A stretch of DNA of 64,000 nt from Pseudomonas viridiflava (GTDB lineage Bacteria; Pseudomonadota; Gammaproteobacteria; Pseudomonadales; Pseudomonadaceae). Position 1 is the stretch's first letter, and each line of letters opens with the position of its first letter. The notes under the pieces are model-generated. The model was not told the origin of the DNA and ran no database searches. It worked only from the letters and a program-made list of their open reading frames with translations. Of this stretch, positions 1 through 9,333 are shown in pieces. The stretch spans positions 1-64,000 of the forward strand of contig NZ_UWFA01000131.1 in NCBI RefSeq assembly GCF_900601905.1. The letters are read 5' to 3'. Position numbers and translations under genes: made by a program.

Positions 1-28
1 CACCGGAGCCGTTGGAGCGGCTCCGGTG
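1..28. repeat. Perfect 10-bp hairpin at the edge of the REPIN array
   Basis: Positions 1-10 (CACCGGAGCC) and 19-28 (GGCTCCGGTG) are exact reverse complements around an 8-base loop. The element directly abuts the first unit of the tandem REPIN array. It could be a terminator of a gene left of the window, or the trimmed end of a further REP copy. There is no T-run, so the terminator reading is weak. Confidence 0.6.
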
Positions 29-536
29 TGATTTGTAGGAGCGGGGCTTGCCCGCGAAGAACGGTGACGCGGTATGTCTGGCAAACCGCAGCGACGATTC
101 GCGGGCAAGCCTCGCTCCAACGGTCCGGGGTGATTTGTAGGAGCCGGGCTTGCCCGCGAAGGACGGTGACGCGGTATGCCTGGCCAACCGCAGCGACTGG
201 TTCGCGGGCAAGCCTCGCTCCAACGGTCCGGGGTGATTTGTAGGAGCCGGGCTTGCCCGCGAAGAACGGTGACGCGGTGTGTCTGGCAAACCGCAGCGAC
301 TGGTTCGCGGGCAAGCCTCGCTCCAACGGTCCGGTGTGATCTGTGGGAGCGGTGCTTGCCCGCGAAAAAGGTGACGCAGTGTGTCTGGCAAACCGCAGCG
401 ACTGGTTCGCGGGCAAGCCTCGCTCCAACGGTCCGGGGTGATTTGTAGGAGCCGGGCTTGCCCGCGAAGAACGGTGACGCGGTGTGTCTGGCAAACCGCA
501 ACGACGATTCGCGGGCGAGCACCGCTCTCACAGTGA
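28..536. repeat. Tandem array of five ~102-bp REPIN units
   Basis: Units begin with GTGATTTGTAGGAG or a close variant at about 28, 130, 233, 336 and 438, a period of 102-103 bp. Each unit holds two inverted REP arms (GGAGC..GCTTGCCCGCGAA and TTCGCGGGCAAGC..GCTCC) around a spacer with GGTGACGCGGT and CTGGCAAACCGCAGCGAC. The last unit is more diverged. The array fills the whole stretch up to the stop codon of the phosphatase gene and may extend left of the window. Short open frames crossing it are repeat artefacts. REPINs are known non-autonomous Pseudomonas elements mobilised by RAYT transposases; no RAYT gene is in this window. Confidence 0.9.
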
Positions 537-2099
537 TCAGGCCTCCCGCGCGGGTACCAGCTTCTTCTCGAACACCGACACTCCGTCCAGATCCCGCAAG
601 GTTACGGTCATCTCGGCGCTCTGGCCGTCGATGTTTACTTCGCCAAAGAACTGAAAGCCCGCAAACGGTGAGGTGTTCTGTGCCGGTGGCGCTTTCTGGA
701 AGACCAGCTCGGGGCCAAAAGTCTTATCCAGCGGGTTGGGTCCGAAGCTGCCTGCGTTCAAAGGCCCGGCAACGAATTCCCAGAACGGGTCAAAATCCTG
801 GAACACCGCCCGATCCGGCTGGTAATGATGTGCCGCGCAATAATGCACATCAGCGGTAAGCCATACGCAGTCACGGATTTTCTGAGCGCGCAAAAACCCC
901 AGCAGCTCGGCGACCTCCAGCTCACGCCCTGCCGCCGGGCCGTCGTTGCCGTTGGCGATGGCTTCCCAGCGCGGCACACCGGGGCTGACTTCCCCATCCG
1001 GCACACCCAGGCCAACCGGCATGTCGGCGGCAATGACCTTCCATTGCGCACTGGACGCTTTGAGTTCGGCCTTGAGCCAGTCCAGCTGCGTGCGGCCCAG
1101 AAAGGCCGTGGTAATACCCGGTTTGTCCGCAAGGTTGGCGTCGTTGCCATCGCGGTAGCTGCGCATGTCGAGCACGAACACGTCCAGCATCGGCCCGTAA
1201 CTCAGCTTGCGATAGATCCGACCACCGTTATCGGCCTGCTGCAGGCGCATCGGCGCGTATTCGAGAAAGGCCTGGCGCCCACGTGAAGCCAGCAACTGCA
1301 CATCCTTGACCTTGTAACGGTCGTCGAGCTGCTTGCTGGGTGACCAGTTGTTGGTGACTTCATGATCGTCCCACTGCCAGATCTGCGGCACTTCAGCGTT
1401 GAAGCGGCGCAAATTGTCGTCCATCAGGTTGTAGCGGTAAGCGCCACGGTATTCATCCAGGGTCTCGGCGACCTTGCTCTTGGCTTCAGTGGTGAGGTTG
1501 CGCCAGACGCGCCCGCCTTCGGTGACGATTTGTGCCGGGACAGGGCCATCGGCGTAAATCGTGTCGCCGCTGTGGATAAAGAAGTCCGGAAGACGCAAAC
1601 GCATGGCTTCATAGATGCGCATGCCGCCGACGTCCGGATTGATGCCGAAGCCTTGCCCGACGGTATCGCCACTCCAGACAAAGCGCAGGTCGCGACGTTG
1701 TTGCGGCACGCTGCGCAGATGGCCGAACCAGGGTTCGCTGCTCACCCCGGTTTGCGCGTCCTCAAACAACACACGATAAAAGATCGCCTGATCGGCGGGT
1801 AGCTCGCTGAGCTCGACCCGGGCGGTGAAGTCGGTGCGCTGATCAGCCAGGGCCGACACCGCCCGGCGCGGGTTGGTGAACATGCTGCGGGTGTCCCACT
1901 CGACCACCATTCGAGAAGGCCGGTCACTGCGGCTCCAGACCACAGCCCGGTCCCCCAGCACATCGCCTGACTGCACGCCGTCAGTGATTTTCGGCCGATC
2001 CTGGACCGATGCAATAACCGCTGGTGCGAGGCCCGGCAGCAACAGGCTGGCCCCGGCTGCCTGGATGATGCGGCGGCGTGTCAGATCGAACTGAGTCAT
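537..2099 (-). CDS. phoD: PhoD-like alkaline phosphatase, Tat-exported
   Basis: This 520-residue protein belongs to the PhoD-type metallophosphatase family, which releases phosphate from organic esters in the periplasm or outside the cell. The N terminus carries a twin-arginine signal (TRRRIIQAAG, then a hydrophobic stretch ending near VIA at residue 30), so export of the folded, metal-loaded enzyme is expected. Metal-site motifs of the family are visible: WSGDTVGQG, HSGDTIYADG, WDDHEVTNN and TADVHY. Its stop abuts the REPIN array and its upstream side faces the fru operon terminus. Phosphate regulation would be expected, but I see no convincing Pho box. PhoX and phospholipase D alternatives fit less well. 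Confidence 0.88.
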   Translation of the reverse strand: MTQFDLTRRRIIQAAGASLLLPGLAPAVIASVQDRPKITDGVQSGDVLGDRAVVWSRSDRPSRMVVEWDTRSMFTNPRRAVSALADQRTDFTARVELSELPADQAIFYRVLFEDAQTGVSSEPWFGHLRSVPQQRRDLRFVWSGDTVGQGFGINPDVGGMRIYEAMRLRLPDFFIHSGDTIYADGPVPAQIVTEGGRVWRNLTTEAKSKVAETLDEYRGAYRYNLMDDNLRRFNAEVPQIWQWDDHEVTNNWSPSKQLDDRYKVKDVQLLASRGRQAFLEYAPMRLQQADNGGRIYRKLSYGPMLDVFVLDMRSYRDGNDANLADKPGITTAFLGRTQLDWLKAELKASSAQWKVIAADMPVGLGVPDGEVSPGVPRWEAIANGNDGPAAGRELEVAELLGFLRAQKIRDCVWLTADVHYCAAHHYQPDRAVFQDFDPFWEFVAGPLNAGSFGPNPLDKTFGPELVFQKAPPAQNTSPFAGFQFFGEVNIDGQSAEMTVTLRDLDGVSVFEKKLVPAREA

Positions 2100-2164
2100 G
2101 AGTATTCCCCCGAAAAGTAAGGGGGAACGCTAGCAGGGCAAGGTTGGGCATTTATGACAGTGAC

Positions 2165-2260
2165 CTTGTGGGACCGGCTTTAGCCGGGAAGACTGCCTCA
2201 TGAGAGCAATAAATGCCCCAGATACACAGCCCTCTTCCCGGCTGAAGCCGGTCCCACAAG
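2165..2260. repeat. REPIN-like inverted repeat (GTGGGACCGGCTTTAGCCGG family)
   Basis: Arms CTTGTGGGACCGGCTTTAGC (from 2165) and GGCTGAAGCCGGTCCCACAAG (ending 2260) are inverted around about 50 bases. It fills the space between the fruA stop and the phosphatase start. A single hairpin of the same arm family lies at 10128-10161. Confidence 0.8.
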
Positions 2261-2265
2261 TGCCA

Positions 2266-4011
2266 TCATGCACCCGCTGGCGCAACCTCGATCTCCGCCA
2301 CTTCCGGCCGTTTGAGCAGCGCGTACGTCACGCCCGTCACCAGGCTGCCCGCGACAATCGCCAGCAGGTAGAGCAGCGCGTGGTTGATGGCGTTGGGGAT
2401 CAACATCACAAACAGACCACCGTGCGGAGCCATCAGTTTGCAGCCGAAGTACATCGACAACGCACCGGTCAGCGCGCCACCGGCAATGCTGGCCGGGATC
2501 ACTCGCAAAGGGTCCTTGGCGGCAAACGGAATCGCACCCTCGGAGATAAAGCACAGACCGAGCACGAATGCCGCCTTGCCCGCTTCGCGTTCACTCTGGG
2601 CGAACTTGCGGCGGGCGATGAAGCTGGCGATGCCCATGCCAATCGGCGGCACCATGCCAGCGGCCATCGCAGCCGCCATCGGCGCATAGCTCTGGGACGC
2701 CAGCAAACCGACCGAAAACGCGTAGGAGGCCTTGTTGATCGGGCCACCCAGGTCGACACACATCATCGCACCGAGCACCACACCGAGCAGGATCGCGTTG
2801 GTAGTGCCCATGGTTTCGAGGAAGTGCGTGAGGCTTTCGAGCAACCCGGCGACCGGTTTGCCCACCACGTAAATCATCACCAGCCCGGTGAACAGGCTCG
2901 ACAGCAACGGAATGATCAGGATCGGCTTCAGCGCTTCGACACTGGCAGGCAGGCGCACATAGCGACTCACCGCCCAGGCGCTGTAACCGGCGATGAAACC
3001 GGCGGCGATCCCGCCGATGAAACCGGCACCCAATGTACTCGCCAACAGGCCGCCGATCATCCCCGGTGCCAGACCTGGACGGTCGGCAATGGAATAGGCG
3101 ATGTAACCCGCCAACAACGGCACCATCAGTTTGAAGGCTGCCTCGCCACCAATCTGCATCAAGGCAGCGGCCAGTGTGCCCTGCTCCTTGAACGCCTCGA
3201 TGCCGAACACAAACGACAGCGCGATCAGCAAACCACCTGCCACCACCATCGGCAGCATGTACGAGACGCCGGTCAACAGATGCTTGTAGACGCCGGTCTT
3301 TTCTTGCTTGGCGGAGGATTTCGAGGTGCTCTCGGAAGACTCGACCTGACCTTCGGCCAGGGCTTTTTTCAGGGTCGCTTCGGATTGTTTGAGGGCGATA
3401 CCGGTGCCGCAGCGATAGATCTTCTTGCCCGCGAAACGCTCGGTATTGACCTCGATGTCCGCCGCCAGCAGCACAACGTCCGCTTCGGCGATGGCTTGCG
3501 CGGTCAACGGATTACGCGCGCCCACCGAACCCTGGGTTTCGACATGCAGCTCGTAACCCAGGCGTTTGGCGGCCTGCTGAATGGCTTCGGCGGCCATGAA
3601 CGTGTGCGCGACACCTGTGGGGCAAGCAGTGACCGCAACCAGACGCGGCACACTGCCAGCAGCGGCAGCGACAGGCGCCGCCAGCGAAGCAGCAGGTGCG
3701 GCATACTCCTGAGCCTGTTCAGCGGCACGCTGCAAAAATGCATCCACGTCCTGCAGGGCGTGCGCCGGGGTGTCCTGAAACAGACTCTTGCCGACAAACC
3801 GCGTCAGATCGACTTCACCGGTATTGACCACCAGCACCCAATCTGCCGCCGCGATCTGCTCTGCACTCAGCTTCGACTCCGGGTTGCGTGGGTCCACGAC
3901 CTCAACGCTGGTGCTCCAGCCCATGCGCTGGGCAGCGGCGTCCAGCAGCCGGGCACTCAGTACGCTGCTGACCTTGCCGTTTGGGCAGGCTGTCACAATG
4001 ATTAGATTCAT
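2266..4011 (-). CDS. fruA: PTS fructose transporter subunit EIIBC
   Basis: FruA brings fructose across the inner membrane and phosphorylates it to fructose-1-phosphate, taking the phosphate from FruB. The 581 residues read as a degenerate EIIB-like domain (C9 in TACPNGKV), a full EIIB domain whose phosphocysteine is C130 (TACPTGVAHTF), a linker rich in Ala, Lys and Ser, and a C-terminal EIIC membrane domain of repeated hydrophobic segments from about residue 220. It is last in the fruB-fruK-fruA transcript; a REPIN separates it from fruK. The start has a good ribosome site (AAGAGA). Confidence 0.95.
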   Translation of the reverse strand: MNLIIVTACPNGKVSSVLSARLLDAAAQRMGWSTSVEVVDPRNPESKLSAEQIAAADWVLVVNTGEVDLTRFVGKSLFQDTPAHALQDVDAFLQRAAEQAQEYAAPAASLAAPVAAAAGSVPRLVAVTACPTGVAHTFMAAEAIQQAAKRLGYELHVETQGSVGARNPLTAQAIAEADVVLLAADIEVNTERFAGKKIYRCGTGIALKQSEATLKKALAEGQVESSESTSKSSAKQEKTGVYKHLLTGVSYMLPMVVAGGLLIALSFVFGIEAFKEQGTLAAALMQIGGEAAFKLMVPLLAGYIAYSIADRPGLAPGMIGGLLASTLGAGFIGGIAAGFIAGYSAWAVSRYVRLPASVEALKPILIIPLLSSLFTGLVMIYVVGKPVAGLLESLTHFLETMGTTNAILLGVVLGAMMCVDLGGPINKASYAFSVGLLASQSYAPMAAAMAAGMVPPIGMGIASFIARRKFAQSEREAGKAAFVLGLCFISEGAIPFAAKDPLRVIPASIAGGALTGALSMYFGCKLMAPHGGLFVMLIPNAINHALLYLLAIVAGSLVTGVTYALLKRPEVAEIEVAPAGA

Positions 4012-4057
4012 TACCGTTCTCTCTTGTTATCCAGTGCATCCGCAACTGCATATTTCC

Positions 4058-4145
4058 GTTGGAGCGAGGCTTGCCCGCGAAGAACGACAACGAGGTTTAC
4101 CTGACTGACCGCGCTATCCAATTCGCGGGCAAGCCTCGCTCCAAC
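4058..4145. repeat. REPIN inside the fru operon
   Basis: Inverted arms GTTGGAGCGAGGCTTGCCCG and CGGGCAAGCCTCGCTCCAAC enclose about 45 bases between fruK and fruA. It is the same arm family as the tandem array at 28-536. Within a transcript it can fold into a long hairpin and could alter the amount of fruA message relative to fruK; that effect is inference. Confidence 0.85.
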
Positions 4146-4152
4146 AGGTTTG

Positions 4153-5094
4153 TTATTTTTCCGCGAGGGCCCGCACACTCACCCCGCCTTCAAGGCGTTT
4201 GAGCTGCGCACTGTCGCTGATGCCAAAACCGATCTGGGTCACGGCCATGGCGGCAATTGCCGTGGCGGTGCGCAGGGTTTGCTGGGGTGAGTGGCCGCTG
4301 AGCAATCCGTGGACCATCCCGGCCAGCAGCGAATCCCCGGCACCCACAGTGCTGGCAACCGTCACCTTGGGTGGCAGCGATTGCAGCGCAGTAGCGGCGC
4401 TGAACCAGTGCACGCCTTCCGAGCCCTGGGAAATCACCACATGTTCGATGCCTCGGGCACGCAGGTTCGCCGCAGCTTCGGCCTGGGCAGCGATGGAAAT
4501 GATCGGCGCATCCAGCGCATCGGCCAGCTCTTCGGTGTTGGGCTTGATCAGCCAAGGCCCTGCAGCCAGGCCTGCGCGCAATGCCAGGCCGCTGCTGTCC
4601 AGCGCCACTTTGAGCCCCAAGTCTTTCAACCGTACCAACAGTTTGTGCAGCCACTCGGGGCTGACCCCGCGCGGCAGGCTACCGGCCACCACCACCGCAT
4701 CAAACTGCTCGGCAATCTGCTCGACCCGCACATACAGCGCCTGCTGAGCTTCTTCACTGACCATCGGGCCCGGGCCGTTCAGGTCGGTAATGCGCCCGGA
4801 CGCCTCGGCCAGTTTGATATTGCTGCGGGTTTCGCCGGGCACGCGCACGAACTCATCGACAAAACCACGGCGGGCGAACAGCGCCTCGAACGGCTGCTGA
4901 TTATCGATGCCGAGAAACCCGGCGACCGTCAGCTCATGTCCCAGATCGGCCAGCACCTGAGCCACATTCACGCCTTTACCGGCCGCGTGGCTGAGCATCG
5001 CCTCGCTGCGATTGACTTGCCCCAGTTGCAACGGGCCCAACTGAACCGTCAGGTCCAATGCCGGGTTCATGGTCAGGGTCAGGATCTTGGCCAT
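4153..5094 (-). CDS. fruK: 1-phosphofructokinase
   Basis: FruK phosphorylates fructose-1-phosphate with ATP to fructose-1,6-bisphosphate in the cytoplasm, linking the fructose PTS to central metabolism. The 313-residue protein is a PfkB/ribokinase-family sugar kinase: it opens ILTLTMNPALDLT and carries the signature STVGAGDSLLAGMVHG near residues 245-260, where the GAGD Asp is the catalytic base. Its ATG overlaps the fruB stop by one base (TAATG), which points to translational coupling. By removing fructose-1-phosphate it also affects the FruR effector level. Confidence 0.95.
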   Translation of the reverse strand: MAKILTLTMNPALDLTVQLGPLQLGQVNRSEAMLSHAAGKGVNVAQVLADLGHELTVAGFLGIDNQQPFEALFARRGFVDEFVRVPGETRSNIKLAEASGRITDLNGPGPMVSEEAQQALYVRVEQIAEQFDAVVVAGSLPRGVSPEWLHKLLVRLKDLGLKVALDSSGLALRAGLAAGPWLIKPNTEELADALDAPIISIAAQAEAAANLRARGIEHVVISQGSEGVHWFSAATALQSLPPKVTVASTVGAGDSLLAGMVHGLLSGHSPQQTLRTATAIAAMAVTQIGFGISDSAQLKRLEGGVSVRALAEK

Positions 5095-7979
5095 TACAAA
5101 GCCTCCACTAGAGCGCGGACTTCGGCGGCACTGCCCACCGTCAGCGCGGTTTGCGCCATTTGTTTCGCACTGCTCAAATTCAATTCCCGCACACAGGCCT
5201 TGACCTCGCCAATGCTGCGCGCCGAAACACTCAGTTCATCAACCCCCAGGCCGACCAGCACCGGCACCGCCAGCGGATCAGCCGCCAGCTCGCCGCAAAT
5301 GCCCACCCACTTGCCGTTGGCATGGGCGGCGCGCACGGTGATGTCGATCAGTTGCAGCACGGAGGGGTGCAGGCCATCCGCCTGGGCCGACAGGGTCGGG
5401 TGGCCGCGGTCAATGGCCAGGGTGTATTGCGTCAGGTCGTTGGTGCCGACGCTGAAGAAATCCACTTCCTTTGCCAGCACCGGTGCCAGCAAGGCAGCGG
5501 ATGGCACTTCGATCATGATCCCGATCTGCAAATCGGCGACCGGGATTTCCAGGCGCAGGCGCTCGGTCATGTCCCGGGCCTGACGCCATTCTTCAACAGT
5601 GCCGACCATGGGAAACATGATCCGCAACGGGCGATTGTCGGCGGCGCGCAGCAGGGCCCGCAGCTGGCTTTCCATAACGTCCGGGCGTTGCAGGGTCAGG
5701 CGGATACCGCGCACGCCGAGGAACGGGTTTTCTTCTTTATCGATCGGCCAGTACGGCAGCGGCTTGTCACCGCCTACGTCAAGGGTGCGCACTACCAGCG
5801 GCCGGCCTTGCAGATCGTCCAGTACGCGGCGGTATTCGGCTTCCTGAGTCGCTTCATCCGGCGCCTGGGAGTGGGCCATGAACAGCAATTCGGTGCGCAG
5901 CAGGCCAATGCCTTCCGCGCCTTGCTGCACGGCAGCAGGCGTCCCGGCGCTGTCGCCGATATTGGCGAACACTTCCACGGCGTGCCCGTCACGGGTGACC
6001 GCAGGATCCATGCGTTTTTCGGCGGCGGCTTGCAAACGCTGCTCGCGGTTGTCGCGATCTTCGATGGCGCGGCGCAGCGTCTCGGCATCCGGCGCAACAC
6101 TCAGGCGGCCTTTCTGGCCATCGAGCAACAGCACCGTGCCAGGCTTGAGCTGCAATACCCCATCGCCTGCGCCGACCAACGCCGGAATACCCAACGCGCG
6201 GGCGACGATGGCGCTGTGGGCAGTCGCACCGCCACGCGCAGTCAGAATCCCCGCCACATGGGCCGGATCAAGGCGCGCCACATCAGAAGGCCCGACTTCA
6301 TCCATCACCAGAATGTAAGGTTCATCCGGCGCGGCCAGCGTTTCAATCCCGCAGATCTGCGCCAGCACCCGGCGCCCCACATCCCGCAAATCCGCCGCAC
6401 GCTCGGCCAGCAGCGCGTCCTGCAACTGCTCCTGTTGACGCGCGGCACTGTCGATCACGCTGGACCAGGCAGCGGCGGCACTTTCGCCCTGCTTCAGGCG
6501 TAACGTCACTTCGCTGCCAAACTCGGGGTCATCGAGCATTTCCAGGTGAGTGACAAAAATCTCGCGAATTGCCTTGGCCTTGCTGCGCTCGATCAGCCCG
6601 CTAATGTCCTGACGCACCTGGGTCAGAGCGTTATCCAGGCGCTGTTGCTCGACCGCAGCCGACTCGCCCTGTTGCGGGTAATCGAAGGTCTGCAAAACGT
6701 GAATGTGCGCCGGGCCAATGGCGATACCCGGCGAGGCTGGAACGGCGGCGATCTGACTGCCATCGGCGGGCGCCAGAGCCGGTTTCGGCTGCACCTCTGA
6801 CGCGATTTTGTCGACACCGGCCGCAGCCGGCGTAGCGGATGCGCCAGCGGGCAGCGGCTCGACCTCTTCACCCAGACCTTGCTCGATAGCGGCCACCAGT
6901 GCAGGCAGCGCATCGGCGGCAATGCTCGGTTCAGCGATGAATTCCAGGACCTGTCCGCGACGAGCGCCAAGGCTCAGCAGCTTGCTCAGGCTTTTCGCCG
7001 AGACCGCGCTTTCCCCGGTCTCGACCACTCGCACGCGAACTTCGCCGTCGAACTCCTTGGCCAGTTGCGCAAGGATCTTCGCCGGGCGGGCATGCAAACC
7101 ATGGGCGTTGGCCAGCGGCACGCGCCGGGTAGGCCATTCGGCAGGCAGCTCACCGCCCAGGGCCTGCAACACCGCACGATTGCTGGTGGCCTGACCCAAT
7201 TCATGGCCGCGACCTTCAATCAGCAGCGAGCACAGGCGCTCAAGCAAAGCCTGATGCGCTTCACCCAGGCTGGCCAGGCAGAACAGCCCGGTCAGCGGCT
7301 GGCCCAGATAGCGAATCGGTTTATCCGGAGTGACGAACGCCAGGCCGGGACGCTTGACGGTCTGCTCACTGTGCAGCCACCACAGGCCATCCCCCAGGGA
7401 CAGCGCTTCGACCTGCTGCAAAACCGCAGCGAAGCCATTACTCACGCAATCAGCTTTGCGCAGCAGACGGGCGCCGCGCCAGACCAGCTCTTCGAAATCG
7501 TCAGCGGAAACACCGAGGCTGATCAGCTGGCTGTCCAGCGCCAGTTCCTGCGGCGCGCCTTGCAGCAGTTTGAGCAGCGCTTCGGGGCTTTCTGCGGTGC
7601 GCAGGGCCTGGCCGATATCGTCTTCACCCAGGGCGCGGGTCAGCAGTTGCAGCAGGCGCAGATGCTCGTCGGACTTGGCCGCAATGCCGATCGCCAGATA
7701 CACCATCTGCCCATCGCCCCAGTCCACGCCGTCAGGGAACTGCATCAGGCGCACGCCGGTGGCAAATACCTGATCACGGGTTTCCGGCGTGCCGTGGGGG
7801 ATGGCGATGCCTTGGCCGAGAAAGGTCGAGCCCTGCTTTTCGCGGTTCTGCAGACCCGTCAGGTAGCCATCAGCCACAAGCCCGTCGGCCACCAGGTGAT
7901 CAGCAAGCAGTTGCAATGCGGCGGACTTATCCACAGCCGTCTGGCCCATGGATATCTGCTCCAAGGTGAGTTCGAGCAT
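5094..7979 (-). CDS. fruB: PTS fructose multiphosphoryl transfer protein (EIIA-HPr-EI)
   Basis: FruB is the fused cytoplasmic phosphate relay of the fructose PTS, passing phosphate from phosphoenolpyruvate to FruA. The 961 residues show EIIA-Fru with phospho-His H62 (IPHGT), an HPr domain with H296 (GLHARPA), a Pro/Ala linker near 375-410, and an Enzyme I domain with H588 (GGATAHSA) followed by the PEP-binding TIM barrel ([17 protein letters not shown]). The start is preceded by AAGGAGACAGGC. It is first gene of the operon, divergent from fruR across a gap with a Cra-like operator, so fructose-1-phosphate induction is expected. Confidence 0.96.
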   Translation of the reverse strand: MLELTLEQISMGQTAVDKSAALQLLADHLVADGLVADGYLTGLQNREKQGSTFLGQGIAIPHGTPETRDQVFATGVRLMQFPDGVDWGDGQMVYLAIGIAAKSDEHLRLLQLLTRALGEDDIGQALRTAESPEALLKLLQGAPQELALDSQLISLGVSADDFEELVWRGARLLRKADCVSNGFAAVLQQVEALSLGDGLWWLHSEQTVKRPGLAFVTPDKPIRYLGQPLTGLFCLASLGEAHQALLERLCSLLIEGRGHELGQATSNRAVLQALGGELPAEWPTRRVPLANAHGLHARPAKILAQLAKEFDGEVRVRVVETGESAVSAKSLSKLLSLGARRGQVLEFIAEPSIAADALPALVAAIEQGLGEEVEPLPAGASATPAAAGVDKIASEVQPKPALAPADGSQIAAVPASPGIAIGPAHIHVLQTFDYPQQGESAAVEQQRLDNALTQVRQDISGLIERSKAKAIREIFVTHLEMLDDPEFGSEVTLRLKQGESAAAAWSSVIDSAARQQEQLQDALLAERAADLRDVGRRVLAQICGIETLAAPDEPYILVMDEVGPSDVARLDPAHVAGILTARGGATAHSAIVARALGIPALVGAGDGVLQLKPGTVLLLDGQKGRLSVAPDAETLRRAIEDRDNREQRLQAAAEKRMDPAVTRDGHAVEVFANIGDSAGTPAAVQQGAEGIGLLRTELLFMAHSQAPDEATQEAEYRRVLDDLQGRPLVVRTLDVGGDKPLPYWPIDKEENPFLGVRGIRLTLQRPDVMESQLRALLRAADNRPLRIMFPMVGTVEEWRQARDMTERLRLEIPVADLQIGIMIEVPSAALLAPVLAKEVDFFSVGTNDLTQYTLAIDRGHPTLSAQADGLHPSVLQLIDITVRAAHANGKWVGICGELAADPLAVPVLVGLGVDELSVSARSIGEVKACVRELNLSSAKQMAQTALTVGSAAEVRALVEAL

Positions 7980-8121
7980 GCCTGTCTCCTTAACAGCGCC
8001 GAGGGGCGCCTGTTTCTTGTTTTAAGAACGATCATCAGTTGATCGACAGCTTAGGTGATGCTCGGGAGCGAACATCTGACATCACCGGGGGCGCAATGAC
8101 GGCAACCCGAAAAAAATTTGC

Positions 8122-8133
8122 TGAATCGTTTAA
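8122..8133. promoter_or_regulatory. Cra/FruR operator candidate upstream of fruB
   Basis: TGAATCGTTTAA at 8122-8133 differs at one position from TGAAACGTTTAA, close to the Cra operator consensus. It lies in the 357-bp gap between divergent fruB and fruR, about 140 bases before the fruB start. FruR bound here should repress fru genes until fructose-1-phosphate releases it. No clear -35/-10 pair could be assigned next to it. Confidence 0.7.
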
Positions 8134-8336
8134 TCTGCTTAACCCGGCACGTTACTTGATTCTGCTCATGGGTTGAAGCGGGTTTTTTACCCGCCTGCCC
8201 TGCGGTCCGAAGCGTCGTGGTGATAGCAAATAAAATGAGAACTTCCCGGTGCACCATGGTCTGCTGTCAAGATGAGCTCAGATCAGCGAAAATCGCCGCC
8301 GAATGAAGAGGCGCTCAATAACAAAAGGAATCACGA

Positions 8337-9332
8337 GTGAAGCTCAGTGATATTGCACGCCTGGCAGGCGTCTCCGTGACGACCGCCAGTTACGTGATCA
8401 ACGGCAAGGCCGAACAGCAGCGCATCAGCAATGCGACTGTGGAACGGGTTCAGGCCGTTGTCGAAGAACATGGATTTCGCCCCAACCCCCAGGCCGCCGG
8501 GCTGCGCAGCCGTCATACGCGAACCCTGGGATTCATTCTTCCGGACCTGGAAAACCCCAGCTACGCACGGATCGCCAAGTTGCTTGAGCAAGGCGCGCGC
8601 GCTCATGGCTATCAGCTGCTGATTGCCAGTTCGGACGACGACCCGGTCAGTGAGCTGCAGTTGCTCCAGCTGTTCCGCGCCCGACGCTGCGATGCGCTGT
8701 TTGTCGCCAGTTGCCTGCCTGCCAGCGATGACAGTTACCGCGAACTGCAGGGCAAAGGGCTGCCGGTCATCGCCATCGACCGGGAAATGGACGCCAGCCA
8801 CTTTTGCTCGGTGGTCAGCGACGACCACGATGCCAGCCTGCAATTGACCCGCAGCCTGTTGCAGACCCGGCCCGCGCATATCGCCCTGATCGGCGCACGC
8901 CCCGAGTTGAGCATAAGTCGTGCGCGCAGCAGTGGTTTCGAGCACGCCCTGGACGGTTTTCAGGGCTCAGTGATGATCGAGCATGGCGAAGCGTTCAGTC
9001 GCCAATGCGGACAACGGCTGATGCGCGAAGTATTCGACCGCCTGGGGCATTTCCCCGATGCGCTGGTCACCACCTCGTACGTGCTGTTGCAGGGGATTTT
9101 CGATGTGCTGCAAAGCCGTGCAGTCAACCCGGCCCAGTTCCACCTGGGTACCTTTGGCGACACGCAGTTGCTGGACTTCCTGCCGTTGCCAGTCAACGCC
9201 ATGGCGCAACAACACCAACTGATCGCCAGCACGGCACTGGAGCTGGCCCTGGCCGCCATTGAGAAGAACCACTACCAGCCTGGCGTTCACGCCATTGCGC
9301 GGACCTTCAAGCAACGCATTCACGAGGCCTGA
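8337..9332 (+). CDS. fruR: Catabolite repressor/activator, LacI family
   Basis: FruR (Cra) is a LacI-family regulator; in Pseudomonas its main known target is the fru operon and its effector is fructose-1-phosphate. The N-terminal helix-turn-helix is plain (MKLSDIARLAGVSVTTASYV), with a hinge and a periplasmic-binding-protein-like effector domain behind it. The length, 331 residues, is usual. It diverges from fruB and is followed after one base by tatD, so the two are probably cotranscribed. The start ATG? is read here as GTG in GAGTGAAGCTC at 8337, preceded by AAAGGAATCAC. Confidence 0.93.
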   Translation: MKLSDIARLAGVSVTTASYVINGKAEQQRISNATVERVQAVVEEHGFRPNPQAAGLRSRHTRTLGFILPDLENPSYARIAKLLEQGARAHGYQLLIASSDDDPVSELQLLQLFRARRCDALFVASCLPASDDSYRELQGKGLPVIAIDREMDASHFCSVVSDDHDASLQLTRSLLQTRPAHIALIGARPELSISRARSSGFEHALDGFQGSVMIEHGEAFSRQCGQRLMREVFDRLGHFPDALVTTSYVLLQGIFDVLQSRAVNPAQFHLGTFGDTQLLDFLPLPVNAMAQQHQLIASTALELALAAIEKNHYQPGVHAIARTFKQRIHEA

Positions 9333-9333
9333 T

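Noticed and set aside
28..448. Short Arg/Ala-rich open frames across the array
   Set aside because: They translate the repeat itself, have no ribosome sites and overlap each other.
28..536. CRISPR-like regular repeats
   Set aside because: Units are ~102 bp with palindromic arms and no unique spacers; spacers are as similar as arms. No cas genes. This is a REPIN array.
2200..4005. 601-codon open frame opposite fruA
   Set aside because: It is the antisense of fruA, His/Gln/Arg-rich with no domain; typical high-GC shadow frame.
8051..8257. 68-codon frame between fruB and fruR
   Set aside because: It covers the Cra-like operator, lacks a ribosome site and has no known relatives by eye.
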